Assembly (NCBI GenBank): GCA_031288005.1
Contig: JAITSE010000101.1
Coordinates: 6,405-70,404, forward strand
Reading direction: 5' to 3'
DNA: 64,000 bases
DNA from: Treponema sp.
GTDB taxonomy: Bacteria > Spirochaetota > Spirochaetia > Treponematales > Breznakiellaceae
A model generated the notes under the pieces. It ran no database searches. It saw only the letters and a list, made by a program, of their open reading frames with translations, and was not told the origin of the DNA. Positions 52,980-62,500 of this stretch are shown in pieces. The position numbers and the translations under genes were made by a program. How positions within the stretch are numbered: the first letter of the stretch is position 1; each line of letters opens with the position of its first letter.

Positions 52980-54299
52980 ATGAAAAAAATCTTATTGGTT
53001 TTGACCGTTTTACTTGCGAGCGCCGCATTGAATTTCGCCGCCTGCGGCGGACAGCAAAAGGACGGCGGCTCAGGATCTTCCGGTTCCGCGACTGGGCGCG
53101 ACATTGTCATTCTTCGCTGGGCGTTCTGGGGCGGTGAGGCCAGGGTAAAGGCAAGCCGGGCGGTAATCGATGTTTTCCGGGAGGCTAATCCGGGGATCGA
53201 TGTGAACATCGAAGTCTCCGGTGGAACCGGAGATCACTTCAACAAGGTCGATACTCAGTTTGCCGGCGACGCGGGACCCGACATCATCCAGATGGGTGGC
53301 AACTTTCCCGATTACGCTGCAAAAAACGTACTCCTAAATCTGAATCCCTATAAGGGCGGACTTTTTGATGTTTCCGCCATCGACGCCGGGGCCATTGAGG
53401 CCGGCTCTGTCCGTGGAAACCTATACGGCGTTTCCACGGGCGCCACTATTCCCGCTCTTGTTTACAATAAGAGTCTCTTGGAGAAAGCAGAGGCTCCTCT
53501 GCCCAAAGTCAGCCAGACATGGGAGGAATTTCGCCACTGGCTTGCGTCAGTTAAAGCCCGGCTTCCCATAGATGTATACCCCCTGAGCGACTTTGGCTCC
53601 ACCTCATCGGGGTCCACAGGATTCGGCTATTGGATGCGCTGGAACGGAACCCCGGTTTACGATGAGTTGACGGGCGGTACCAAAGCCACGGCTGCGGACG
53701 CCAAGAAGTTTCTGGAGCTATTTAAGGATTACCGGGATAACGGGTTTATTCCCCCGGCGGATATTTCCGCAGGTTACGCGGAAATCAATACGAAATCTTC
53801 GTCCCTTATTGCCGGGAAAGTGGCAATGGGTTTTATCGTTTCCAATCAGTTCGCCAACTTTCAGGCCGCCACCCAGGATGAACTGGAACTCATCGAACTT
53901 CCCGGAGCCGTGGAAACCAAGGCTCTGTGGCCCCAGTTGAGCCAAGTTTATACAATCAACGCCGCCTCGAAAAACATTGACGAGGCGGTAAAATTTATGA
54001 ATTTTCTTGTGAACAGTCCTGATGCGGGCAGGATCACCGGCAATGACCGGGGGATTTCCTCGTCCAGGACCTTCCGGCAGGGAGCGTCCTCGGCGGCTAC
54101 GGCGGCGGATAAAAAAGTTTTTGCCTATCACGATGTGGCCGGAGCCCATACGTCCCCGGAGACCCCTTATCTGCCTAATCATACGGAATTGAACAGCGCC
54201 CTGTACGTGATCTACCGACAGGCGGCCTTTGGGCAGATCAATACCACCCAGGGAGGCCAGCAGATATACCAACTGCTTGTACGGATGAGTCGCCGATAG
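52980..54299 (+). CDS. ABC transporter sugar-binding lipoprotein (family 1)
   Basis: A 439-residue extracellular solute-binding lipoprotein (signal peptide, lipobox FAAC, Cys22, then a Gly/Ser linker). The MalE-like fold is supported by ILRWAFWGGEARVKA, GPDIIQMGGNFPDYA and the hinge-region YTINAASKNIDEAVKFMNFLV. It would deliver a sugar or oligosaccharide to an importer, but no permease or ATPase gene is next to it; a multitasking transporter elsewhere must be assumed. The frame is open from 52962, but ATG 52980 is chosen for the signal peptide and the TGGAGG site upstream. A strong terminator hairpin lies at 54421. Confidence 0.92.
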   Translation: MKKILLVLTVLLASAALNFAACGGQQKDGGSGSSGSATGRDIVILRWAFWGGEARVKASRAVIDVFREANPGIDVNIEVSGGTGDHFNKVDTQFAGDAGPDIIQMGGNFPDYAAKNVLLNLNPYKGGLFDVSAIDAGAIEAGSVRGNLYGVSTGATIPALVYNKSLLEKAEAPLPKVSQTWEEFRHWLASVKARLPIDVYPLSDFGSTSSGSTGFGYWMRWNGTPVYDELTGGTKATAADAKKFLELFKDYRDNGFIPPADISAGYAEINTKSSSLIAGKVAMGFIVSNQFANFQAATQDELELIELPGAVETKALWPQLSQVYTINAASKNIDEAVKFMNFLVNSPDAGRITGNDRGISSSRTFRQGASSAATAADKKVFAYHDVAGAHTSPETPYLPNHTELNSALYVIYRQAAFGQINTTQGGQQIYQLLVRMSRR

Positions 54300-54420
54300 G
54301 CTGATGCAGGGATAAAAACGGTCCGAGATATTTGGTACAAGACAGAACATTCCTGACTGCCGCAGGACAGTTGGAGTTACTTTCGGTTTGACACAGTTTG
54401 CGAGATATAAATATTCATTT

Positions 54421-54462
54421 GAGCCGGTTTCAAAACTGAATTTTTGAAACCGGCTCGTTTTA
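54421..54462 (+). terminator. Intrinsic terminator after the solute-binding protein gene
   Basis: A 15-bp stem (GAGCCGGTTTCAAAA, 54421-54435, with 54442-54456) around a 6-nt loop, followed by GTTTTAT. It lies between converging genes and could also slow transcription from the ferredoxin side, where the T-run is poorer. Confidence 0.8.
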
Positions 54463-54503
54463 TAAATATTTACGCCATTCTATGAGCTAAGCGCAGCAAA
54501 CTA

Positions 54504-54674
54504 CTAAGCGGACGCAATCGCTTCAACCGGGCAGGCTCCGGCACAGGCTCCGCAATCCTGGCATAGCTCTGGATTTATCCAGCGGGCGCCGTCCTTTTCG
54601 GAAATCGCGTCTACCGGACATTCACTGTCGCAGGTACCGCAATTTATGCATTCGTCACTGATTTTATACGCCAT
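54504..54674 (-). CDS. Small 2[4Fe-4S] ferredoxin
   Basis: A 56-residue ferredoxin (MAYKISDECINCGTCDSECP...) with two complete cluster motifs, CxxCxxCxxxCP twice: CINCGTCDSECP and CQDCGACAGACP. This is the clostridial-type low-potential electron carrier used with hydrogenases, pyruvate:ferredoxin oxidoreductase and similar enzymes. The ribosome site GAGAGG precedes ATG (minus strand, 54674). It is monocistronic and transcribed away from proC. In an anaerobe it could also supply electrons to IspG, but that is speculation. Confidence 0.95.
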   Translation of the reverse strand: MAYKISDECINCGTCDSECPVDAISEKDGARWINPELCQDCGACAGACPVEAIASA

Positions 54675-54807
54675 ATTTAACCTCTCTTAAGCAGTATGAT
54701 AATATAGGATACCTTATCTTTATGGCTAACGCAATAGAAATCATTAAAGGTTTTACTCATCCGGCAGTGGAGTTGTTAAAAATGCCCGTCCGTGGTTTAA
54801 TGGACCC

Positions 54808-55629
54808 ATGAACGCACTTATAGCCTGCATAGGCAGCGGCAATATGGGCGGCGCGCTGATGAAAAGCGCCGCAAAAAACAGCGGTCCCATCGGTTTTGCC
54901 GATGCGGATATATCCAAAGCAAAAGCCGCAGCCCTGGCCGTCGAGGGCGCTTCGGTATACGCCTCTAACAGCGAGGCCGCCATGAAAGGGGATTTTGTTT
55001 TTCTTGCGATAAAGCCTCATGTCCTCCCTTTGGTTCTTAAAGAGATCGCTCCGGTTCTTGCGAAAAGGCTTTCGGAAGGCAGTCCTCCTGTCCTTGTTTC
55101 CATGGCCGCCGGTTATTCTATCGCAAAAATACGCTCCATCCTGGGCTTGTCTATCCCTTTAGCGCGCATCATGCCCAATACCCCGGCGCTTGTCTCCCAA
55201 GGAGTCATCGCCCTGGCCGTGCCGGAGGATCTGCCGGAGGACAAGGCCGCCGGACTGGAACGTATTCTTGCCGCTTCGGGAATCGTGGACCGTATTGAGG
55301 AAAAATATCTGGACGCGGTGACTGGCCTTTCAGGATCAGGTCCAGCTTTTGTATGTCTTTTTATTGAGGCCCTGGCCGATGGTGGTGTCCGGGCCGGCCT
55401 TCCCCGGGACAAGGCTATGCGTTTTGCGGCGCAGACCGTACTGGGCGCGGCGGCGCTTGTCAAAGAAACAGGTCGCCATCCGGGGGAACTCAAAGATATG
55501 GTCGCCACTCCCGGAGGGACTACGATCGAGGGCGTCGCGGCTCTGGAAAAGGGGGCTTTTCGCGGGACGGTAATGAATGCCGTAGAAGCCGCTTTTAGGC
55601 GGGCGGCGGATTTATGCGACTCTCTGTGA
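54808..55629 (+). CDS. proC: Pyrroline-5-carboxylate reductase
   Basis: A 273-residue NAD(P)H-dependent enzyme for the last step of proline synthesis. The N-terminal nucleotide-binding motif IGSGNMGGAL is followed by AIKPHVLP, MPNTPALVSQG and the C-terminal signature VTGLSGSGPAFV...LVKETGRHPGELKDMVATPGGTT (shown in parts), which holds the active-site region. Length is normal. The ribosome site is weak. It diverges from the ferredoxin gene; a GAGTTTTTTGAC hairpin unit follows the stop. Confidence 0.96.
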   Translation: MNALIACIGSGNMGGALMKSAAKNSGPIGFADADISKAKAAALAVEGASVYASNSEAAMKGDFVFLAIKPHVLPLVLKEIAPVLAKRLSEGSPPVLVSMAAGYSIAKIRSILGLSIPLARIMPNTPALVSQGVIALAVPEDLPEDKAAGLERILAASGIVDRIEEKYLDAVTGLSGSGPAFVCLFIEALADGGVRAGLPRDKAMRFAAQTVLGAAALVKETGRHPGELKDMVATPGGTTIEGVAALEKGAFRGTVMNAVEAAFRRAADLCDSL

Positions 55630-55656
55630 TGCATGAGATCGCCGATTGGTTTCTTT

Positions 55657-55704
55657 GAGTTTTTTGACACCTGAAATTTTAGGTTTCTGGGGGTCAAAAA
55701 ACTC
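55657..55704. repeat. GAGTTTTTTGAC...GTCAAAAAACTC palindromic unit after proC
   Basis: The outer arms GAGTTTTTTGAC and GTCAAAAAACTC enclose a weaker TGAAAT/GGTTTC-type inner pair. It belongs to the GGAGTTTT...AAAACTCC family and could end proC transcription because its own right arm is preceded by a stable stem. Confidence 0.65.
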
Positions 55705-56531
55705 CAAGGACTTATTTAGCGGCCTTGGAACTCGCGGCCTGCAAGCCCCTTTATGGGTCTGTAGAGTTATGCGGGGTCTCTGAATAACTCTCGAGATCGA
55801 CTAAATAAGTCTCCTGGATTTAGCCTGCGGGCTTATAAAACGAAACGACGTCGACGCCGCTTGTCTAGGGCACGGCAACGACCGCTGTGCCTGCGGGGAA
55901 GCCGGTTCCTAAGATGACCGGGAGTTTTCGTCTTCGCCTTTTCTGTTGTGCGCTTAGGATATCAGGCCATTCCTAGTTTTTCATAGCTTCCCGCCGGAAG
56001 CCTCCTTGCCGAAGGTGTAATAGTACAACTCAAAGCGAATGATTCCTGCCATTTGTTTGGCCTGGCGCTGCCCGTGGTTTTATTATCTTCGAAGGAAATA
56101 TACCCGTTAGTGCTTCATTGTAGTCTGAATCTTTTTTCGTAAATTTGCCATTTGTGTGACTAAAGTATCCGCTGTTTCCAGGGGGTAACGTCGATGGTCT
56201 GGATAGACGGATTTTCTTACGCAGTCTTTTGAGGCCGGGGCGGTTCTCCGGTAATAATCTTGGGCCCGGGCGCCGGTAAAGTTGGTTTTGTTTTTAATAT
56301 GACTTCGTAGAAGTCAATATTACGCCCCACTGGAAATACGGTTAGTTTTTTTGAGAGCTAATGTCTCCAGTTCCTTAGCGGTCTCAGGGTAGCTTGGAAC
56401 CCGCAAAGCCGCTTGCTTGAAAGTTTTGTAACCCGCTGTCGCAGGCTGCCCTGCGGTCCTTGCGGGCCGCTAAACAAGTGACCGGACTGGGTTATCTCGA
56501 CTTCCCCCGGATAATCTGTTAAAGTTACCCT
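55705..56531. other. Long intergenic region between proC and yggT
   Basis: About 0.8 kb without a believable protein gene. Repeat-like scraps occur near 55700-55760 and at 56352-56480 (CCAGTTCCTTAGCGG, TTGCTTGAAAGTTTTG, GCGGTCCTTGCGGGCCGC). The central part, about 55800-56340, shows no match to the repeat family and no recognised RNA gene. It could hold an unrecognised non-coding RNA or a decayed gene. Confidence 0.4.
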
Positions 56532-57116
56532 ATGCGGGTCGTCATGAACATTTTGGAGCGCCTTACAAGCCTCTATATGCTCCTTATTTCTATTAGAATC
56601 ATCCTGAGCTGGTTCAGCGGGGTCCGTTACGGACATCCTGTGGAATTCCTATGCCGGATAACCGATCCCTGCATTGACTGGTTCCGACGTTTTCCTCTGC
56701 GTTTCGGTATGTTGGACCTTTCTCCCATGCTTGCTCTGACCTTCCTGTCCATGGCGAATAATCTATTTGGGACTCTGGCGTTCTACGAGCGCATAACTTT
56801 GGGGATAAGCCTGGCTATGCTGATTTCCCTCCTATGGTCTGCGGCGTCCTTCATCGCCGGGTTTTTCATAATCATCCTGACCCTCAGGCTTATAGCTTAC
56901 CTTGCCAGACTAGATGTATACCGCTCGTTCTGGGAAATCGTAGATATCTTGTCTAGGCCGGTGCTGTATCGCATCAACAGGCTTATCTTCCGTTCCCGGC
57001 TTGTCAATTATCCGGCCGGGCTTACGGTTTCCCTCGGAGTTCTCCTCATTCTGCGTTTGGGCCTTGGGTTTCTTGTGAGCCTGCTGATCCAGTCTCTAAG
57101 CCGCTCTCCCTTTTAA
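56532..57116 (+). CDS. YggT-family membrane protein
   Basis: A 194-residue inner-membrane protein made of two YggT repeats. Each has a helix pair and the characteristic RIxLSWF / ITDPCIDWFRRF-type segments (second copy EIVDILSRPVLYRINRLIF). YggT proteins are linked to osmotic tolerance and, in some bacteria, to division or organelle partition; no mechanism is known. No ribosome site is clear at ATG 56532; ATG 56544 in frame is an alternative. recG follows after 15 bases. Confidence 0.85.
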   Translation: MRVVMNILERLTSLYMLLISIRIILSWFSGVRYGHPVEFLCRITDPCIDWFRRFPLRFGMLDLSPMLALTFLSMANNLFGTLAFYERITLGISLAMLISLLWSAASFIAGFFIIILTLRLIAYLARLDVYRSFWEIVDILSRPVLYRINRLIFRSRLVNYPAGLTVSLGVLLILRLGLGFLVSLLIQSLSRSPF

Positions 57117-57131
57117 GGCCGCAGAGTCGTC

Positions 57132-59288
57132 ATGTTTCTCCGGGAACTGAGCGTATCGCCGGATCATATCAAAGGCGCGGGCCCCGCGACGGTCCGGGCT
57201 CTTGCCCGTGGGGGTATCTCAAGCGTAGGCGCTCTTCTCTGCCGCTATCCCAGGGACTGGGAAGACCGGAGTCTCATGGCGCCACTAGCGGATTTCCGCC
57301 GTTTCCCCGCGGTCTGTACCGTAGTCCGGGTCCTTGCCCACGACTGGTTCGGCTTCGGCAGGATGAAGACCCTAAAGGTATATGTAGAAGATTCAACAGC
57401 CCGGGCGGTTCTGGTCTGCTTTAACCGCCCTTTTTTGGAAAAACAGCTTGTGCTGGGCAGACAATACAGGCTTTGGGGCCGTTTTTATTATAAATACGGC
57501 GAAATCCAGTCCACGGCTTTTGAGGTGGAAGCCCTTGACGGCGCGGAGTCTGAATCAGGGCCTGGCCGAGCCTTTGGCCGTATCCTGCCGGTTTACCCAT
57601 TAAGCGCGGGGCTTAGCCAGGGACTACTCAGGAAACTTGTCAAGGCGGCCCTGCCTCAGTACGCTGCACCTCTGGAAGACGAGCTTCCCGATGCAATCAT
57701 ACGCCGCGATGGGCTTCTCCCCAAAGCCCAGGCAATACGGGCTATACATTTTCCCGCATCTATGGAAGAACTTGCCCTGGCCCGGAAGACCCTCATATAC
57801 GAGGAGCTTTTCTACCTGGAAGTCCTTGTGGGAAAGCGGGCTATAGAGCGCCGGTCCTTGGACAAAACCCAGGAAGGAAAGCGCCGCTCCGGCGCTTCGG
57901 GGACGCCGGAATCCGCGAAAGATTTGGCGGGCCTTCAGAGACGGCTTCTGGAACGCCTGTCTTTCAAATTGACCCCGGGCCAGGAGCAGGCCGTAGCCGA
58001 AATTAACCGGGACATGGACGGCCCTTTTCCCATGGCCCGGCTCCTCCAGGGAGACGTAGGTTCCGGGAAAACTCTGGTATCGTTTTTGGCGGCTCTCAGA
58101 GCTGTCGAAGCCGGGGGGCAGGCTGCGCTTATGGCCCCCACGGAGCTCCTTGCCCGGCAGCACGCGGAAAACGCGGCGGCCCTTCTGGAACCCCTTGGTT
58201 TGCGGATTGCCTTTTTTACGGGGAATATCAAGGCCGCAAGCCGCACTCCGCTCCTTAAGAACCTGGCCGCAGGAGACATAGATATCGTAACCGGGACCCA
58301 CGCGCTTTTTTCGCGGGATGTGATATATCGAAATTTGAGACTGGTTGTGGTGGATGAACAGCATCGCTTCGGGGTAACCCAGCGGCAGGCAATCCTGGCG
58401 AAAGGCCATTCTTCGCTTGTGGCATCTGGAACGCCTGACCTTCTTATGATGAGCGCTACTCCCATACCCAGAACCCTGGCGCTGACGGTTTTCGGGGACC
58501 TGGACGTATCGGCGATTCGGGACCTGCCGCCGGGACGCAAGCCTATTAAAACCCACCTCGCCCGGGAATCTAATGAGGAAAAGGTTTACGAATTTGTTGG
58601 CCGGAAACTGGCTGCGGGACGGCAGGCATACTTTGTGTACCCCCTCATAGAGGCGGCGGATAACCTGGACCTCAAGGATGCGGAATCTATGGCGGAGCGT
58701 CTGGCAGTACGGGTGTTTCCCCGGTACAAGACGGCGCTGATCCATTCCAGACTGGATGAGGAAGAGAAACGCAGGACCATGGAAGCTTTCCACCGGGGTG
58801 AAGTCCAAGTTCTTGTGGCGACCAGCGTTGTGGAAGTGGGTGTAGACGTGCCCAATGCGGTCTGCATGGTGATAGAACACGCGGAGCGTTTTGGTCTTTC
58901 CGCTCTGCATCAACTCCGAGGCAGAGTGGGCCGGGGTATGGAGCAGTCTTACTGTTTTCTGATCTATTCCGAAGGGGGGCCTGATGGAGACGATCTTACG
59001 GAAAATGGTAAGACCCGGCTCAAGGTGATGCTTGAAAACTCAGACGGCTTTGTCATCGCCGAAGAGGACCTTAAAATCCGCGGGCCGGGCCAAATTGCCG
59101 GCGTGGAGCAGTCGGGCTATCTGAGCTTGGGAATAGCCGACCTTGTCCGGGACGCTGATGACCTTGCCAGGGCTCGCTCCGACGCATTTGCCATCCTGGA
59201 AGCCGATCCGGAGCTTCTGGCTCCGGAACACCGCCGGGTTGCTGAAATAATGGAACGGGCGCCTCCCTTTTCGCAGGTGGTTATGTGA
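57132..59288 (+). CDS. recG: ATP-dependent DNA helicase RecG
   Basis: A 718-residue helicase that remodels stalled replication forks and branched recombination intermediates. The N-terminal wedge (OB) domain covers about residues 50-150. Helicase motifs follow: LLQGDVGSGKT (I), APTELLARQHAE (Ia), DEQHRFG (II), SATPIPRT (III), ATSVVEVGVDVPNA (V) and QLRGRVGRG (VI). The C-terminal RecG-specific TRG region follows. Length is typical of the family. Confidence 0.97.
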   Translation: MFLRELSVSPDHIKGAGPATVRALARGGISSVGALLCRYPRDWEDRSLMAPLADFRRFPAVCTVVRVLAHDWFGFGRMKTLKVYVEDSTARAVLVCFNRPFLEKQLVLGRQYRLWGRFYYKYGEIQSTAFEVEALDGAESESGPGRAFGRILPVYPLSAGLSQGLLRKLVKAALPQYAAPLEDELPDAIIRRDGLLPKAQAIRAIHFPASMEELALARKTLIYEELFYLEVLVGKRAIERRSLDKTQEGKRRSGASGTPESAKDLAGLQRRLLERLSFKLTPGQEQAVAEINRDMDGPFPMARLLQGDVGSGKTLVSFLAALRAVEAGGQAALMAPTELLARQHAENAAALLEPLGLRIAFFTGNIKAASRTPLLKNLAAGDIDIVTGTHALFSRDVIYRNLRLVVVDEQHRFGVTQRQAILAKGHSSLVASGTPDLLMMSATPIPRTLALTVFGDLDVSAIRDLPPGRKPIKTHLARESNEEKVYEFVGRKLAAGRQAYFVYPLIEAADNLDLKDAESMAERLAVRVFPRYKTALIHSRLDEEEKRRTMEAFHRGEVQVLVATSVVEVGVDVPNAVCMVIEHAERFGLSALHQLRGRVGRGMEQSYCFLIYSEGGPDGDDLTENGKTRLKVMLENSDGFVIAEEDLKIRGPGQIAGVEQSGYLSLGIADLVRDADDLARARSDAFAILEADPELLAPEHRRVAEIMERAPPFSQVVM

Positions 59289-59543
59289 GTTTTAATGGGG
59301 ATTCGTGCAAGCAAGCCTGTGAGACCTCCGGTCTTTGCGAATCTCTCACTTGTTTAGCGACCCGAAAGGGCCGCACAGCAATATGCGATAATATATTGCA
59401 AAACTTCACGAACTGATTCATAGGATTATCTAACGGAGCTTGTGTCCGCCGTGAGGCTGCTAAGAACTTTAGTTTCAGCGGTCTTTTGTAATTTTTAAGG
59501 AACCTAAGGTTTCAGAAAACTGGCCAAGCAAGTTTCGGTTGCA
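59289..59543. repeat. Intergenic palindromic repeats between recG and dnaE
   Basis: It contains GAGACC-tcc-GGTCTt at 59320-59334, GCGaCCC-gaaa-GGGcCGC at about 59357-59374 and GCAATAT...ATATTGC at 59378-59399. These are eroded members of the window-wide family. The two genes converge here, and no T-rich terminator was found. Confidence 0.6.
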
Positions 59544-62500
59544 TTATACCCGCCACACACTCGCCACACCCGCGCAGGCGGCAAGGGCCTCGAACCGGGC
59601 CTCCTCTGCGGACATCCGGGCGGCGGCGCGGATCACCGCTTCCCCGCCTGAAGCCGGTACATGGAGGAACACCACGCATGGGCCGGGATTCTCCGCAAGG
59701 CGGTCCCGCAGGGGGCGAAGCTCCGTTTCCTGGCGCACCGCCGCTTCCGACAGCCGGATATGCACCTCCCGGCAGGCGTTCTTCTGGCCGCCGCCTGGAT
59801 CGGCGGCGTTTTCTTTGGCCGCGGCCCGCATAAGGCGCGTGAGGTCCGGGAGGCTGGACACCTTAAAGCTCGGCTTTTCAGAGTTTTTGTCGTTTGCGGG
59901 GTCTATGTTCCCCTTGAGAACGACAAACTCATCCACTGTCAGAAGCTCCTTACATTCCTTCCACATTGACGCAAAGAAAACAAGGTCAATTTCGCCCTCA
60001 AAATCTTTCAGAACCCCAAAGGCCATGGGGTTGCCTTTCTTATCGGTTATCTCCCGCAGAGACGTAAGGAATCCCGCGATAGTATACGTCCCCTTGGCGG
60101 CGGAAGCGGGGTTGGACAGCTTCAGGTCCGCCTTGTACTGCCAGACATTCCGGTACTTGTCCCATTTCCGGGCCTGGGCATCCGCCTGGGCCGCCGCGGC
60201 TTCGGCGTCTTCCGGACTGACCCAATCTTCCGCCACAAAGCTGTACCGGTCCTTATCCTTCTGATAGTCGATCTTGCCTTTAAGAATGGCGATCTTGTCG
60301 GTTTCAATCTTACTCTGACACTTCTCCCAAGCGCCGGTAAAGAAGACCGCCTCAATTTCGCCGTTGTAATCCGCCAGGGTTGTAAAGGCCATCTTTGCGC
60401 CCTTAGCGGTGGTAATGATCTTAATGCTCTTGATGATCCCCACAAGGACGCAGTTTCCCTGGGAAAGGGTCTCGATTTTACCCAGGTCCGGCTTGACCAC
60501 CCGCCGCCAAAGCTCTTTGTAATCGTCCATAGGGTGGCCGGAAAAATAAAAGCCGATAAGCTCTTTTTCTACCTTGAGCTTCTCCGCCCGGCCAGTCTCA
60601 GGGAAAGGCTCGAACACAAAATCCGGGTATTCCGTTTCCCCCGTATCCTCAAAGAGACTGGTTTGTCCGAATTGCTTGTCGTCCTTCTTGCTCTGGGCGT
60701 ATTCCACCGCCCGCTCAAGATTCCCCATCAAAGTCGAACGGGGGACGCCGAATCCATCAAAGGCCCCGGTCTGGACCAGAAGGCCGATAACGCTTTTTCC
60801 GACGGTCTTAATGTTCACCCGGTCGAGAAAGTCGATAAAGTCTTTGTACGGGCCGTCCTTCCGGCAGGCCACGATCTCCTCCGCGGCGGCTGCGCCTAGG
60901 CCCTTGATCCCCAGGAAGCCGTAGAAGATGCGGCCCTCCGCCACGGAAAAATACTTCCGGGACCTGTTAATGTCCGGCGGATCAATGGCAAGCCCCATCT
61001 TACGGGCCACCTCGATATAGGCGCTGAGCTTGTCCTTGTCGGGGCTGCCGATTTCGTTAGTCAAGTTGGCCGCCATGAATTCCCCGGGAAAGTTGGCTTT
61101 AAGCCAGGCGGTACGGTACGAGAGCACCGAATACGCTGCGGCATGACTCTTGTTAAAGCCGTATTCCGCAAAGGGAACAAGAATATCATAAATACGGCCC
61201 GCCGTATCTTCGGAAAAACCTTCTTTGATTGCCCCGGCAATAAAGGGCGTTTTTTCCTTATTGATGATTTCTTTCTTCTTCTTCCCCATGGCGCGCCGGA
61301 GCAGATCGGCCTGACCCATGCTGTACCCGGCGATGATCCGGGCCACCTGCATGACCTGTTCCTGGTAAACAATAACCCCGTAAGTTTCCTTGAGCACCTC
61401 TTCCAGAGAAGGATCAGGATACTCAATAGTCTGACGGCCCCATTTGGATTCAATAAATTGGGGAATATACTGCATAGGCCCCGGACGGCCTAAACTCGTA
61501 AGAGCCGTAAGCTCGTTAATGCCGGCAGGCTTAGCCTTCTTGAGGATATCCTTCCACCAGCTTTTTTCAAACTGGAATATCCCCTCGTTCTTTTCTTCCG
61601 CCAGCATGGTATACGTCGCGGAATCATCCTCCGCAATAGCCTCTATATCAAACTTCGCGTATTGCCCGCCCCGCTCGCGGATCAAGTCCTGGGTGTTTTT
61701 GATAAGGTCCAGGGTCTTCAGCCCCAAAAAATCCATCTTTACCAGGCCGCAGCCCTCAAGGAAGTTCATCGTATACTGGGTGGCGATGCTCCCGCCCTTG
61801 GATTCAGGTTCCCGGTAGAGCGGCACGTAATCCGTCAAGGCGGTTTTGCCTATCACTATCCCCGCGGCGTGAAGGCTGGAATGGCGGTTAAGCCCCTCCA
61901 GCTTACGGGCAAGGCTGAAAAGCTCGGCGTATTTAGGCTCCGTTTCCAGTTCCACTAACTTAGGCTCTCCCGCAAAAGCCTTAGCCAGGGTGATCTTAGG
62001 GTCCTTGGGAATCAGCTTGGTGATCATCTCCGATTCAGGAATACTAATATTGAGGGCCCGGGCCACATCCTTGACAACCTGCTTTGCCCCCAAGGTTCCA
62101 AACGTGATGATCTGCCCCACCCTTTCCTTGCCGTACTTATCGGTGACATATTTGATCACCTCTTCCCGCCGCTCATTGCAGAAGTCTATATCGAAGTCGG
62201 GCATGGAAATACGCTCAGGATTGAGGAACCGCTCAAAGAGAAGCCCATACTTTATAGGATCGATATCGGTGATCCTAATAGCGTAGGCCACGATGGACCC
62301 CGCGCCGGAACCCCGTCCCGGCCCCACCCAGATGTCATGCTCCTTTGCCCAGTTGCAAAAATCCGCCACGATAAGGAAATAGCCCGTAAAGTTCATCTTT
62401 ATGATAGTGTCAAGCTCGTATTCCGCCCGTTGAATCACCTGTTGGGGCATATCAGGGTACCGTTTGGTCAAGCCTTCCATAGTAAGATGACGTAAATATT

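Noticed and set aside
57624..58913. 429-codon frame on the minus strand opposite recG
   Set aside because: It is fully antisense to the helicase domain of recG, with no domain or ribosome site.
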